64,000 nt of DNA from JAEMQF01 sp963791595 (lineage in GTDB: Bacteria > Pseudomonadota > Gammaproteobacteria > Burkholderiales > Burkholderiaceae_C): the NCBI GenBank assembly GCA_963791595.1, contig CAWBTF010000012.1, positions 310,001 through 374,000 on the forward strand. Direction: 5' to 3'. Below the pieces are notes generated by a model that made no database searches, had not been told where the DNA came from, and was given only the letters and a program-made list of their open reading frames with translations. Shown here one piece after another: positions 41,598 to 50,512 of this stretch. Position numbers and translations under genes: made by a program. Position 1 is the first letter of the stretch. Each line of letters begins with the position of its first letter.

Positions 41598-42039
41598 GGA
41601 TCTGCTCGGCGCGCTTGACGAACGAGTCGACCAGCGTATTGGCAATCTTGTCGAACACGGGGCTCAGCACCGCTTCCAGCGCCGCATTGGCAAACGCGTA
41701 GCGCAGCTCGAACTCGATGCGGCAGGCCTGGGCTGCATCGCTGCCCGGCAGCGGCAGCGGGATGAACTGCCAGCGCCCGTCGAGTTGCGAGAATGGCCCG
41801 TCGATCAGCGCGATCTCCACCGACGCATCGGGCACCAGGCGGTTGCGCGTCGTGAAGGCGTGGCGCACGCCGGCATAGCAGAGATGCAGGCGCGCCGTCA
41901 CGCCGTCGCCATGCTGCTCCAGCAATTCGGCGCGTTCGCACCACGGCAGGAACTGCGGGTAGTCAGGCACGCCCGTGACCAGCGTGTACATCTCGCGAGG
42001 CGAATACCACAGCAGCACGGACTTGGCGACACGCTTCAT
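41584..42039 (-). CDS. ratA: RatA/PasT-family START-domain protein
   Basis: Complete, 151 residues. MKRVAKSVLLWYSPREMYTL, LVTGVPDYPQFLPWCERAEL and GRWQFIPLPL are the COQ10/RatA START-like fold. LSPVFDKIANTLVDSFVKRA is the C-terminal helix lining the lipid cavity. The family is described both as a ribosome association toxin (RatA) and as a ubiquinone-binding COQ10 homologue; the sequence does not decide. It is divergent from smpB with a 50-base gap. Confidence 0.9.
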   Translation of the reverse strand: MKRVAKSVLLWYSPREMYTLVTGVPDYPQFLPWCERAELLEQHGDGVTARLHLCYAGVRHAFTTRNRLVPDASVEIALIDGPFSQLDGRWQFIPLPLPGSDAAQACRIEFELRYAFANAALEAVLSPVFDKIANTLVDSFVKRAEQIHGPR

Positions 42040-42089
42040 ACAATGCGCAAATTCTATGGGGCGGCACTTCGAGCGCCCCGCTCCCGCCC

Positions 42090-42554
42090 ATGTCGATCGC
42101 CGAAAACCGCCGCGCCCACTACGACTATCACATCGAGGAGCGCTACGAAGCCGGCATGGTGCTCGAAGGCTGGGAGATCAAGGCCGTGCGCGCCGGCCAG
42201 GTTCAGCTCGGCGACGGCTACGTCGTCATTCGCGACGGCGAGCTCTACCTGATCGGCTGCCGAATCGACGCGCTGCGCAGCGCTTCCACGCACATCCGCC
42301 CCGAAGCGGACCGCACGAAGAAGCTGCTGATGCACAAGGAGGAAATCAAGCGCCTCATCGGCAAGGTCGAGCAAAAAGGCTTCACGCTCGTGCCGCTGAA
42401 CCTGCACTACAAGGGCGGGCGCGTGAAGTGCGAAATCGCGCTCGCCAAGGGCAAGGCCGAGCATGACAAGCGCAATACCGAGAAGAAGCGCGATTGGGAG
42501 AGGGAGAAAGGGCGATTGATGAGACACAAGGTCTCATCGAAGCCGAAAGGTTGA
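42090..42554 (+). CDS. smpB: SsrA-binding protein SmpB
   Basis: Complete, 154 residues. It binds tmRNA and guides trans-translation on stalled ribosomes. RAHYDYHIEERYEAGMVLEG, EIKAVRAGQVQLGDGYVVI, PEADRTKKLLMHKEEIKRLI and the basic tail KRNTEKKRDWEREKGRLMRH are canonical. The tmRNA gene itself is not in the window. Confidence 0.96.
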   Translation: MSIAENRRAHYDYHIEERYEAGMVLEGWEIKAVRAGQVQLGDGYVVIRDGELYLIGCRIDALRSASTHIRPEADRTKKLLMHKEEIKRLIGKVEQKGFTLVPLNLHYKGGRVKCEIALAKGKAEHDKRNTEKKRDWEREKGRLMRHKVSSKPKG

Positions 42555-42584
42555 GCAAGACGGTTGAGCAAGACCGGCGAGAAA

Positions 42585-43353
42585 TTACTTGCGCTCGAGA
42601 ACCTTGTCGAGGAACCCGACGATCACTTTGACCAATTCGTCTTGGTGGTCTTCAAAGAAGTGCATCGCGCCTTCGACCACCACCTGCTGCGAACCGGCAA
42701 TGCGCTCGAGCTGCTTGCGCCGCTCGTCGGCCCCGTACACGGTGACATTCCAGTCCTTTGAACCAAAGACATCGAGCACCGGAATCTTGATGCGGAACAT
42801 GTCTTCGAGGCCATTGATGATGCCAATGAAGACCCATGCGTCAATGTTGGGGTCGCTGCGCGTAACGAGATAGTGGTTCGCCATCGACGCCCCAAGGCTA
42901 TGGGAAACGATTCCGAGTTTTCCATGGCCTCGCTGACGCAGCCAGTCGGTGGCCAGGCCGATTCGCTCGGCTGCATCTCCGTAGGTCGCGAGGTAGTCGC
43001 CCATTTTCGCGCTCGCCGATAGCACGGGCAGCTGGATCGACAACGTCGAGTACCCTGCGTCGGCAAGCTTTGTGCGCAGCGACGCCGTACAGTTCGTAGT
43101 CCGGCGCCCAGCCTCGACCCGGCGCGATTAAGAGGGCACCGCGTGGCTGCTTTGCCGGCATCCAAAGACCCAGGAAGCGATGCCCGTTCGCTTGGGCAAT
43201 CTGCACCGCTTCGCCGTCGGCCAAGGTGGCCAGCGTCTGCTGGGCCCAACGCGCTTCGCGCTCGTAGTCTTGAGCGGCGACCCCGTCACTGGCCAACGCC
43301 AACACCAAGCAAAGAAACCCGCCGAGGCGGGTTTCCAATCCAGTGCGGAGCAC
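42585..43353 (-). CDS. DUF3530-like exported alpha/beta hydrolase (one frameshift)
   Basis: About 256 residues. A GTG start (VLRTGLETRLGGFLCLVLAL) gives a signal peptide ending near VAAQ. The conserved parts are FLGLWMPAKQPRGALLIAPG, GWAPDYELYGV, LRTKLADAGYSTLSIQLPVL, IVSHSLGASMANHYLV with the nucleophile elbow SHSLGA, and GAMHFFEDHQDELVKV with the catalytic His. The break is at about 43082, after ELYGV, one extra base. It starts 1 base after the stop of the molybdenum hydroxylase gene. DUF3530 is an exported hydrolase-fold family of unknown substrate. Confidence 0.78.
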
Positions 43354-43354
43354 G

Positions 43355-45475
43355 CTATGCAAGTTTGAGCGGCAACCTGCGCAGGCGCTGACCGGTCAAT
43401 GAGGCAAGTGCGTTGGCTACTGCCGGGGCGATCAGCGCCGTGACCGGCTCACCGATGCCACCCGGAGCCTCACCGTCGGCAATGATGTGCATGTCGATGA
43501 CCGGAACTTCGTTCATGCGGGTCGTCCGGTAGTCGTTGAAATTGCCCTGCTGGACACGCCCGCCGACCATCGTGATCTCGTCGAGCAAGCCCGAGGACAT
43601 TCCATAGATTGCACTCGATTCGATCTGCTGCTTCACGATATTGGGATTGACCATGCTGCCCAGGTCGACGACGATGGTGAGCTTGTGCACCTTGATCTGC
43701 TTATTCGGTGCCGAAACCTCTGCAATCATCGCCAGGTAAGTTCCATAGCCTTCCATGATCGCCACACCCTGCTTGCGCCCTGTCGATAGCTCCTTGCCCC
43801 ATCCGGCCTCATGCGCGGCGCGGTTCAGTACGCGCAAATAACGCGGCTCCTTGATCAGCAGCTCGCGCCGAAACTGAACTGGATCCTTCCCCGCTGCCGC
43901 GGCCATCTCGTCGATAAACCCTTCGTTCGCAAAAGCGTTCATCGCATGCGACACGGAACGCAAGTAGCCCACTCGCACCGCAGTGTCGGAAATTACGACG
44001 TTGCCGCCCTGGTTGGGAATGTCGTAGGGAAGCGGCGCGTATTCAAGCATCAACCCGTCAAGCCCGTCTTTCACAGCGGCTGGGCCGAACATGCGCTTGG
44101 TCACTGAGGGCGAGGCCACGCTGAACTTATAAGCCACGGGCCTTCCTGCCGCATCCAGACCTGCGGACAGCTTGTGAATGCTCGCCGGGCGATAGAAGTC
44201 GTGCGTCATGTCGTCTTCGCGCGACCAGATCAGCTTGACGGGCATGCCGGCAGCCTTGCTGATCTCAACCGCCTGGGTAATGAAATCCACGTCGATGCGC
44301 CGCCCGAAACCACCGCCCAGGAAGGTGGTACGCACCTTGACCTGTTCGGGTTTCATGTTCAGCATGCCCGCCACGACACCCTGCGCCATTTGCTGGAACT
44401 GGGTCGGCCCGACGAGCACGCAGGAATCGGCGCGCACGTCGGCGGTGAAGTTCATCGGCTCCATCGTCACATGTGCCGTGAAGGGCAACTCGTACTCGGC
44501 CTCGAGCTTTTTCGCAGCACTGTTCATCGCTGCGTCGGCGTCACCCACAGTTTTGAACGTGGCGCCCGGCTTCTTCGCGGCCTCACGAAGTTCCGCAGCA
44601 ATGCCTGCACTGCTCACGTTGCGAACCGCGCTTTCATCCCACTTGATGCTGACCGCCGAAAGTGCCTTGCGGGCGTGCCAATAGGTGTCGGCAACCACTG
44701 CAACACCGTCGGTGACCTGCACCACCTTCTTCACACCCGGCATCGCCATCGCTTTGGACGCGTCGAAACTCTCCAGCTTGCCGCCCAGCGCCGGGCATTG
44801 GGCAAGCACGGCAATGCCCATGCCGGGCAGTTTCACGTCGATTCCGAACTCGGCCGTGCCGTTCACCTTCGCCGGCGTATCGAAGCGCTTGATTTCCTTC
44901 CCAACGTAGCGAAAGTCCTTGGCCGCTTTCAACGCTGGGGACTTGGGCGGGGTGATCTTGGACGCCGCCTCGGCGAGCTCGCCGTACGTCGCCTTCTTGC
45001 CGCCGGGGCCCATGACCATTGCGTTGTCGGCGCGGCAGTCGCTCGCCGATACGCCCCACTTTTGCGCCGCGGCAGCCACGAGCACCGTGCGCGCCTGCGC
45101 CCCGGCGACGCGCAGCCTCTCGTAGGCCTCGCGCACCGAGGTGGAGCCGCCGGTGAGCTGGGCACCGAACATGGTGTTGATATAGGGCTCACCCGGAGGC
45201 GCCATTTCGACCTTGATCTTGGCGATGTCCACGCCCAACTCTTCGGCGACGAGCATAGGCATCGAGGTGTAGACACCCTGGCCCATTTCCGAGCGACTGC
45301 ACAGGATCGTGATGCTGTTGTCGCTGCCCACTACCACCCACGAGTTGGGCAGCATCGTCTTGGTCGGCGCATTCGCGGCCCAACCCGGCATCGCAAAGCC
45401 GATCATCAGCGCGCCACCGGCGGCGGCGCTGGTACCGAGAAATTCGCGGCGCGAGACTTGTGTGGAGTCGCTCAT
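43355..45475 (-). CDS. iorB: Molybdenum hydroxylase large subunit (isoquinoline 1-oxidoreductase beta type)
   Basis: Complete, 706 residues. A Tat signal (SRREFLGTSAAAGGALMIGF) predicts a periplasmic enzyme. ILCSRSEMGQGVYTSMPMLV, AQLTGGSTSVREAYERLRVA, FTAHVTMEPMNFTADVRADS, TFLGGGFGRRIDVDFITQAV and the C-terminal GEAPGGIGEPVTALIAPAVA with the catalytic Glu are typical of the IorB branch of the xanthine oxidase family. It hydroxylates N-heterocycles or oxidises aldehydes with the small subunit. No cytochrome subunit or XdhC/CoxI maturation gene is nearby. The true substrate is unknown. Confidence 0.88.
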   Translation of the reverse strand: MSDSTQVSRREFLGTSAAAGGALMIGFAMPGWAANAPTKTMLPNSWVVVGSDNSITILCSRSEMGQGVYTSMPMLVAEELGVDIAKIKVEMAPPGEPYINTMFGAQLTGGSTSVREAYERLRVAGAQARTVLVAAAAQKWGVSASDCRADNAMVMGPGGKKATYGELAEAASKITPPKSPALKAAKDFRYVGKEIKRFDTPAKVNGTAEFGIDVKLPGMGIAVLAQCPALGGKLESFDASKAMAMPGVKKVVQVTDGVAVVADTYWHARKALSAVSIKWDESAVRNVSSAGIAAELREAAKKPGATFKTVGDADAAMNSAAKKLEAEYELPFTAHVTMEPMNFTADVRADSCVLVGPTQFQQMAQGVVAGMLNMKPEQVKVRTTFLGGGFGRRIDVDFITQAVEISKAAGMPVKLIWSREDDMTHDFYRPASIHKLSAGLDAAGRPVAYKFSVASPSVTKRMFGPAAVKDGLDGLMLEYAPLPYDIPNQGGNVVISDTAVRVGYLRSVSHAMNAFANEGFIDEMAAAAGKDPVQFRRELLIKEPRYLRVLNRAAHEAGWGKELSTGRKQGVAIMEGYGTYLAMIAEVSAPNKQIKVHKLTIVVDLGSMVNPNIVKQQIESSAIYGMSSGLLDEITMVGGRVQQGNFNDYRTTRMNEVPVIDMHIIADGEAPGGIGEPVTALIAPAVANALASLTGQRLRRLPLKLA

Positions 45476-45477
45476 GA

Positions 45478-45939
45478 TCAGGCTCCTTTCCCGGCTGCCG
45501 TGTGGATGGCCGCGCGAATGCGCGGGTAGGTGCCGCAGCGGCAGATGTTGCCCGACATCGCGTTGTCGATGTCGGCGTCGGTGGGCTTCGGTTTGTTGCG
45601 CAGCAGCGCCACCGCGCTCATGATCTGGCCCGACTGGCAGTAGCCGCATTGCGGCACGTCGTGCGCGATCCACGCGGCCTGCACGCGCTTGCCCACGGCG
45701 TCGGCCGACATCGCTTCGATCGTCGTCACCTTCTTGCCGGCGGCCGCCGACACCGGCGTTTGGCACGAGCGCACCGGCGCGCCGTCCAGGTGCACGGTGC
45801 ACGCGCCGCACAGCGCCTGGCCGCAACCGAACTTCGTGCCGGTCATGCCGATTTCATCGCGCAGAACCCACAGCAATGGCGTGTCGGCTTCCGCGTTCAC
45901 GCTGACGGACTTACCGTTCAGACTCAATTGAATGGCCAC
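45478..45939 (-). CDS. iorA: Molybdenum hydroxylase [2Fe-2S] small subunit (isoquinoline 1-oxidoreductase alpha type)
   Basis: Complete, 153 residues from a GTG (VAIQLSLNGKSV) preceded by GGAGA. Two cluster motifs: a plant-ferredoxin-like CGQALCGACTVHLDGAPVRS and a second CGYCQSGQIM with CRCGTYPRI. It passes electrons from the molybdenum site of the large subunit. It ends 2 bases before the large subunit gene, so the two form an operon. The frame is open upstream but family length supports this start. Confidence 0.9.
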   Translation of the reverse strand: MAIQLSLNGKSVSVNAEADTPLLWVLRDEIGMTGTKFGCGQALCGACTVHLDGAPVRSCQTPVSAAAGKKVTTIEAMSADAVGKRVQAAWIAHDVPQCGYCQSGQIMSAVALLRNKPKPTDADIDNAMSGNICRCGTYPRIRAAIHTAAGKGA

Positions 45940-46073
45940 AGATGTCTCCTTGGGAATTGACAGCGCCCGCCCCGGCAGCGTGTACGCGCGTTGGCGAGTC
46001 CAGCGGCCGATGGTAGGGTGGTCCGCGTGGGGTGCCACCCCGGGTTAACGATAGGGTCGATTACAGCGCCGTT

Positions 46074-49000
46074 TCACGATGCAACGGCTACAAGCGCACT
46101 CACCTTTCGATCCCGCACCAGATAGCTGTAAAGCACCGGCACGACGACGAGCGTCAGCAGCGTCGACGTGATCACGCCGCCGATGATGGCGCGGCCCATC
46201 GGCGCCTGGAGTTCGCCGCCTTCGTTCAGCGCCAGCGCCAGCGGCAGCATGCCGAACACCATCGCGCTCGTCGTCATGATGATCGGGCGCATGCGTACCA
46301 GCCCGGCTTGCAGCAGCGCGTCAGGCACGCTCAGGCCCGCCTTGCGCCCCTGATTCGCGAAGTCCACGAGCAGGATCGCGTTTTTCGTCACCAGCCCCAT
46401 CAACATCACCAGGCCGATCATCGAAAAGATGTTCAGCGTGGAGCGCCAGAAGAGCAGCGCGAGCATCACGCCGATCAGCGACAGCGGCAGCGACGCCATG
46501 ATCGCCAGCGGCTGCAGGAAGCTGCCGAACTGGCTCGCGAGCACGATGTAGATGAAGATCACGCTCAGCGCGAGCGCCGCGAGCATCGCCGAGAACGCGT
46601 CTTGCTGTTCCTTGGTGGCGCCGCCGATGTCGAAGCTGAACCCAGGCGGCAGCTTGATGCTGTCGACGAGCGCCTGCACGTCCTTGCCGGCGTCGCCCGC
46701 CGGCCGGCCCTCGACGCCGGCAAAGATGGCTTCACGGCGTTGCAGGTTCTGGCGCCGGATCACTTCCGGGTTCACCACCGGCACGATGCTCGCCACGGTA
46801 TCGAGCGCGATCGCCGTGCCGTCTTTGCTGAACGCGACCGGCAGGTGGCGCAATTGGTCGATGCGCTCGCGCTGGGTTGCCGGCAGGCGCAACTGCACTT
46901 CGATTTGCTGGCCGTCGGTCGTCGTCCAATAGGTTGCGACCTCGCCGTTCACGTAGGCCCGCAGGCTGCTCGCGAGCTGAGGGGCCGTGAGGCCGAGCTC
47001 GCGCACCGCGCCCGGGTTCAGGCGCACGGCGTAGGCCGGAAGGCCCGGCTTCACCGAGAGCTCGATGTCGACCACGCCCTTGATCTCCTTCATGCGCTGG
47101 GCGAGGTCTTGCGCGATGCGCGCCAAGCCGTCGGGGTCGTTGCCGAGCACGGCCACATAGATCGGCCGATCAAACCCGACCGACACGTCGATGCCGGGCA
47201 GTTTGGCGAGCTGCAATCGGATCGCGTCCTCCACCTGCTTTTGCGAACGCTCACGCTCACCGCGCGGCTTCAGTCCGATGTTGATCGACGCCTGATTGCG
47301 CCCCTGCGACAAGCCGGCGCCGACACCGCCGACGTTGGTGGACACCGTCGCCACTTCGGGCAGCGCCGAGACGATTTCTTCCACCTGGCGGATCTTTGCG
47401 TCGCTGCGCTCCAGGCTCGACCCCACCGGCAGGCGCACGTTGAGCTGCGTGAAACCCTGGTCGGTCTGCGGGATGAATTCGCTGCCCACCGCGGGAACGA
47501 GCGCCAGCGCGCCGGCCAGGCTGGCCACGCCGATCCACAGCACGAGCGCGCGCGGCGTGAGCGTCGCGCGGCGCCACGCGCGTGGGCTCGAAGGGTCGCG
47601 CTCGCCTCGCGCATCGAACGCATGCGCGTAGGCCGGCAGCGGCAGCGCGTAGCGCCGGGCCGAGAACGCCCACCGGATCAGGCCCTCGTACGTGGCGTGC
47701 AGCGCGTCCATGCCGCGGTCCGTGGCACGGATCAGCGCGCCGAGCACCGGCACGGTTTTCAGCTTTTCGCCCGGCGGGTCTTTCCAGACGCTCGACAGCA
47801 TCGGGTCCAGCGTGAAGCTGACGAACAGGCTCACCAGCACCGCCACCGTGACGGTGATGCCGAACGACACGAAGAACTTGCCGACGATGCCGCCCATGAA
47901 CGCCACCGGCACGAAGACGGCGCAAATGGCGAACGTCGTCGCCATCACCGCCAGGCCGATCTCGCTCGTGCCCTCGAACGACGCGCGCCGGTGGTCCTTG
48001 CCCAGGTGGATGTGGCGCACGATGTTTTCGCGCACAACGATCGCGTCGTCGATCAGCAACCCGATGCACAGGCTCAGGCCCATCATCGTCATGAAGTTGA
48101 GCGTGAAACCGCAGGCATAGACGGCAATGAACGACGAGATCACCGAGATCGGCAGCGTCAAACCAGTGATGATGGTCGAGCGCCACGAGTGCAGGAACAG
48201 CAGCACTATCAGCACCGTGAGCAGCGCGCCTTCGATCAGCGTGCGCTGCAAACCCGTCAGCGCATTCTTCACGAAGTCGCTGTTCGCATAGATCACGCGC
48301 AGCTCCACGCCGCTGGGCAGGTTCTTGCGCAGTTCTTCCGCCGCGGCCTTCACCGCCTCGCCGGTGGCGACGATGTTCGCGTCTTGCTGCTTGAACACGT
48401 TGAACGTGATCGCGGGCTGGCCGTTGATGCGCGCGAGCGTTTCCGCCTCGCGCTCGCGCTCGACCAGCGTGCCCAGGTCGCCGAGCGTCAGGCTCAGTGC
48501 GCCGCGCCGGCCGACGACGAGGTTCGCAAATTCTTTCGGGTCGCGCACCCGGCCCTCGACGCGCAGGATCGAGTCTTGCACGCTGTCGCTGAGCAGGCCC
48601 ACGGGCTGATCGGCATTGCTGTCGCGCAACGCAGTCGCAATGTCGGCCGGCGTGATCGCATACGCGCGCAAGCGCTGCGGGTCGAGGTCGATGCGCACCT
48701 GGCGCGTCGCGACGCCGGCAACGTCGATGCGCGCAACGCCTTCCACGCGTTGCAGGCGTTTCGTCACCGTTTGGTCTGCGAGCAGTGACAACTCGCGCGC
48801 GCTGCGCCCTGCCCCGAGCAGCGCCAGCACCACCGCGGGCTGGCTGTTCTCGCCGTCGAAGCGCGCCACCGTCGGCGCCTTCGCGTCCTTCGGAAACGCC
48901 GTCTGCACGATCGCGATGCGGTCGCGCACGTCCTGCATCGCGCGGCCCATGTCGGCGTTCAGGTTGAATTCCGCGCTGCTCTGGCTGCGCCCCTCGAAGC

Positions 49001-49250
49001 TGCGCGACGTGATGCGCTTGACGCCGGCAATGCCGTTCAGCGCCTCTTCGACAAGCTTCGTGATCTCACGCTCCACCGCCTCTGGCGCCGCACCGGGGTA
49101 GGCGACGTCGATGAAAGCCACCGGCAGCGACACGTCGGGCATCTGCTCGACACCCAGGCGCGCGTAGGAGAACAGCCCGAGCACGCACAGCGCCACCATC
49201 ACCATCGTCGCGAACACCGGGTTCGCGATCGAGACGCGTGTCATCCACAT
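46074..49250 (-). CDS. RND efflux pump permease (HAE1 family)
   Basis: Complete, 1058 residues. Inner-membrane pump of 12 helices with two large periplasmic loops. MTRVSIANPVFATMVMVALC is helix 1. The proton-relay Asp pair lies in MGLSLCIGLLIDDAIVVREN. GQPAITFNVFKQQDANIVAT and LRAYAITPADIATALRDSNA are porter-domain motifs; GLVTKNAILLVDFANQGRKA is the helix-10 segment. It starts 7 bases after the membrane-fusion gene stop. No outer-membrane TolC-like gene follows, so one must be shared. A positively charged stretch after helix 6 (SSPRAWRRATLTPRALVL) is longer than usual. Confidence 0.95.
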   Translation of the reverse strand: MWMTRVSIANPVFATMVMVALCVLGLFSYARLGVEQMPDVSLPVAFIDVAYPGAAPEAVEREITKLVEEALNGIAGVKRITSRSFEGRSQSSAEFNLNADMGRAMQDVRDRIAIVQTAFPKDAKAPTVARFDGENSQPAVVLALLGAGRSARELSLLADQTVTKRLQRVEGVARIDVAGVATRQVRIDLDPQRLRAYAITPADIATALRDSNADQPVGLLSDSVQDSILRVEGRVRDPKEFANLVVGRRGALSLTLGDLGTLVEREREAETLARINGQPAITFNVFKQQDANIVATGEAVKAAAEELRKNLPSGVELRVIYANSDFVKNALTGLQRTLIEGALLTVLIVLLFLHSWRSTIITGLTLPISVISSFIAVYACGFTLNFMTMMGLSLCIGLLIDDAIVVRENIVRHIHLGKDHRRASFEGTSEIGLAVMATTFAICAVFVPVAFMGGIVGKFFVSFGITVTVAVLVSLFVSFTLDPMLSSVWKDPPGEKLKTVPVLGALIRATDRGMDALHATYEGLIRWAFSARRYALPLPAYAHAFDARGERDPSSPRAWRRATLTPRALVLWIGVASLAGALALVPAVGSEFIPQTDQGFTQLNVRLPVGSSLERSDAKIRQVEEIVSALPEVATVSTNVGGVGAGLSQGRNQASINIGLKPRGERERSQKQVEDAIRLQLAKLPGIDVSVGFDRPIYVAVLGNDPDGLARIAQDLAQRMKEIKGVVDIELSVKPGLPAYAVRLNPGAVRELGLTAPQLASSLRAYVNGEVATYWTTTDGQQIEVQLRLPATQRERIDQLRHLPVAFSKDGTAIALDTVASIVPVVNPEVIRRQNLQRREAIFAGVEGRPAGDAGKDVQALVDSIKLPPGFSFDIGGATKEQQDAFSAMLAALALSVIFIYIVLASQFGSFLQPLAIMASLPLSLIGVMLALLFWRSTLNIFSMIGLVMLMGLVTKNAILLVDFANQGRKAGLSVPDALLQAGLVRMRPIIMTTSAMVFGMLPLALALNEGGELQAPMGRAIIGGVITSTLLTLVVVPVLYSYLVRDRKVSALVAVAS

Positions 49251-49257
49251 GGTAAGT

Positions 49258-50421
49258 TCAACGTTGCTGCGCCGGCTGCGGCACCGAAGCCACCGCGCCG
49301 GCACTGCCTGCCACCTTGGCCTTGCCGCCCTCGCGCAGGTTGTCGAAGCGCCCCGCGAGCACCTGCGCCTGTGCGCTGAGCCCGTTCAACACCTCCACCC
49401 GGCCCTGCGCCGCGTCGCGCCGGCCCGTCGTGACAGCGCGGCGCACCAGCGTGCCCGATTCAATCAGCCACACATGGTCCTGGCCCGATGCCTGCGAGAT
49501 CGCGCTCGCGGGCAGCGTCAAGCGCTGCGTGTCGTCGCGCAACTGCACGCGTGCAATCGCGTATTGGCCGGCGCGAAACGTCTCGCGCGGATTGGCAATG
49601 ACGATCGTCACGCCGATCGCGCGTGTGCCCGCCTCGGCCGCAGGCGCGATGCGCTCCACCTTGCCTGACACCGGCACCGCCACGCCTTCGACCTGCACGT
49701 CCACCGGCATGCCGGGGCGCAGCAGCGACACCTCATGCGTGCCCACGCTGCCCGCGAGTTCGAGCCGCGCCAGGTCGACGATCGTCAGCACGTTCTGCTC
49801 AGGGCTGAGCTTTTCACCGGGCAGCACGTGGCGCTTCGCGACGATGCCCGAGATCGGCGCGACGAGCTCGGCGTCGCGCAGGCTGACGCGGCTCGTGCCA
49901 AGCTGCATCTGCGACGCGGTGAACTGCGCGCGCGCCGATTCGAGCGCCGCGCTGCTCGCCTCCAGCGCGGTGCCTGAAATGAACTGCTGCTCGGCCAGGC
50001 GCTGGTTCGCCGCGTGTTGCCGCTCGGCCTGGTTCAACTGGGCACGCGAAGATTCCAAGGCGGCGCCGCGTTCCGCGACCCTGCTGTTCAGCTCGGCCAG
50101 GTCGAGCGTGCCGAGCGTCTGGCCGGCGCGCACGCGCGCGCCTTCGCCCACCACGAGCGACAACAAGGTGCCGTTCGCCTTGGCACGAACCACCGCTGTG
50201 CCCGGTGCCACCAGCGGCCCGGCGAATTCGATCGCGACGGGCAGGCTCGTGAGCTGCGGCGCGACGACTTCGTGCTGCGCGAATTCGAGCGTCACGTTCG
50301 CGAGCTCGGCCTTCTTGCGCTCGGCTTCGCGTTCGCGCGACTGTTGCAGGGCGAGCGCGCCGACGACGACGGCGGCGAGACACAGGGCACTGATCGCGCC
50401 GATGATCCATTGCTTGTGCAT
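49258..50421 (-). CDS. RND efflux periplasmic adaptor (membrane-fusion protein)
   Basis: Complete, 387 residues. One N-terminal membrane anchor (MHKQWIIGAISALCLAAVVV). The lipoyl half-motif is GPLVAPGTAVVRAKANGTLL and GEGARVRAGQTLGTLDLAEL; the alpha-hairpin region (ALESSRAQLNQAERQHAANQ) and the second lipoyl half ELVAPISGIVAKRHVLPGEK follow. The C-terminal beta-barrel has FRAGQYAIARVQL. It links the RND permease to an outer-membrane channel. First gene of the two-gene pump operon. Confidence 0.93.
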   Translation of the reverse strand: MHKQWIIGAISALCLAAVVVGALALQQSREREAERKKAELANVTLEFAQHEVVAPQLTSLPVAIEFAGPLVAPGTAVVRAKANGTLLSLVVGEGARVRAGQTLGTLDLAELNSRVAERGAALESSRAQLNQAERQHAANQRLAEQQFISGTALEASSAALESARAQFTASQMQLGTSRVSLRDAELVAPISGIVAKRHVLPGEKLSPEQNVLTIVDLARLELAGSVGTHEVSLLRPGMPVDVQVEGVAVPVSGKVERIAPAAEAGTRAIGVTIVIANPRETFRAGQYAIARVQLRDDTQRLTLPASAISQASGQDHVWLIESGTLVRRAVTTGRRDAAQGRVEVLNGLSAQAQVLAGRFDNLREGGKAKVAGSAGAVASVPQPAQQR

Positions 50422-50512
50422 GGTGGAGTGCGGTTGCTTGTGGCAGCGCCCAGTGTAGGAGTTGATCCGCCCGGCGCACCCTGGCGGTGCGATGAACTGT
50501 CGATCGGCGGGG

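Noticed and set aside
46013..46045. A GGGGTGCCACCCC hairpin between the RND permease and iorA
   Set aside because: The stem is short and no T run follows in either direction, so it is not called a terminator.
46032..48788. A 918-residue plus-strand frame opposite the RND permease
   Set aside because: His/Arg/Gln-rich composition typical of the antisense of a GC-rich gene. The RND gene on the other strand has every family motif.
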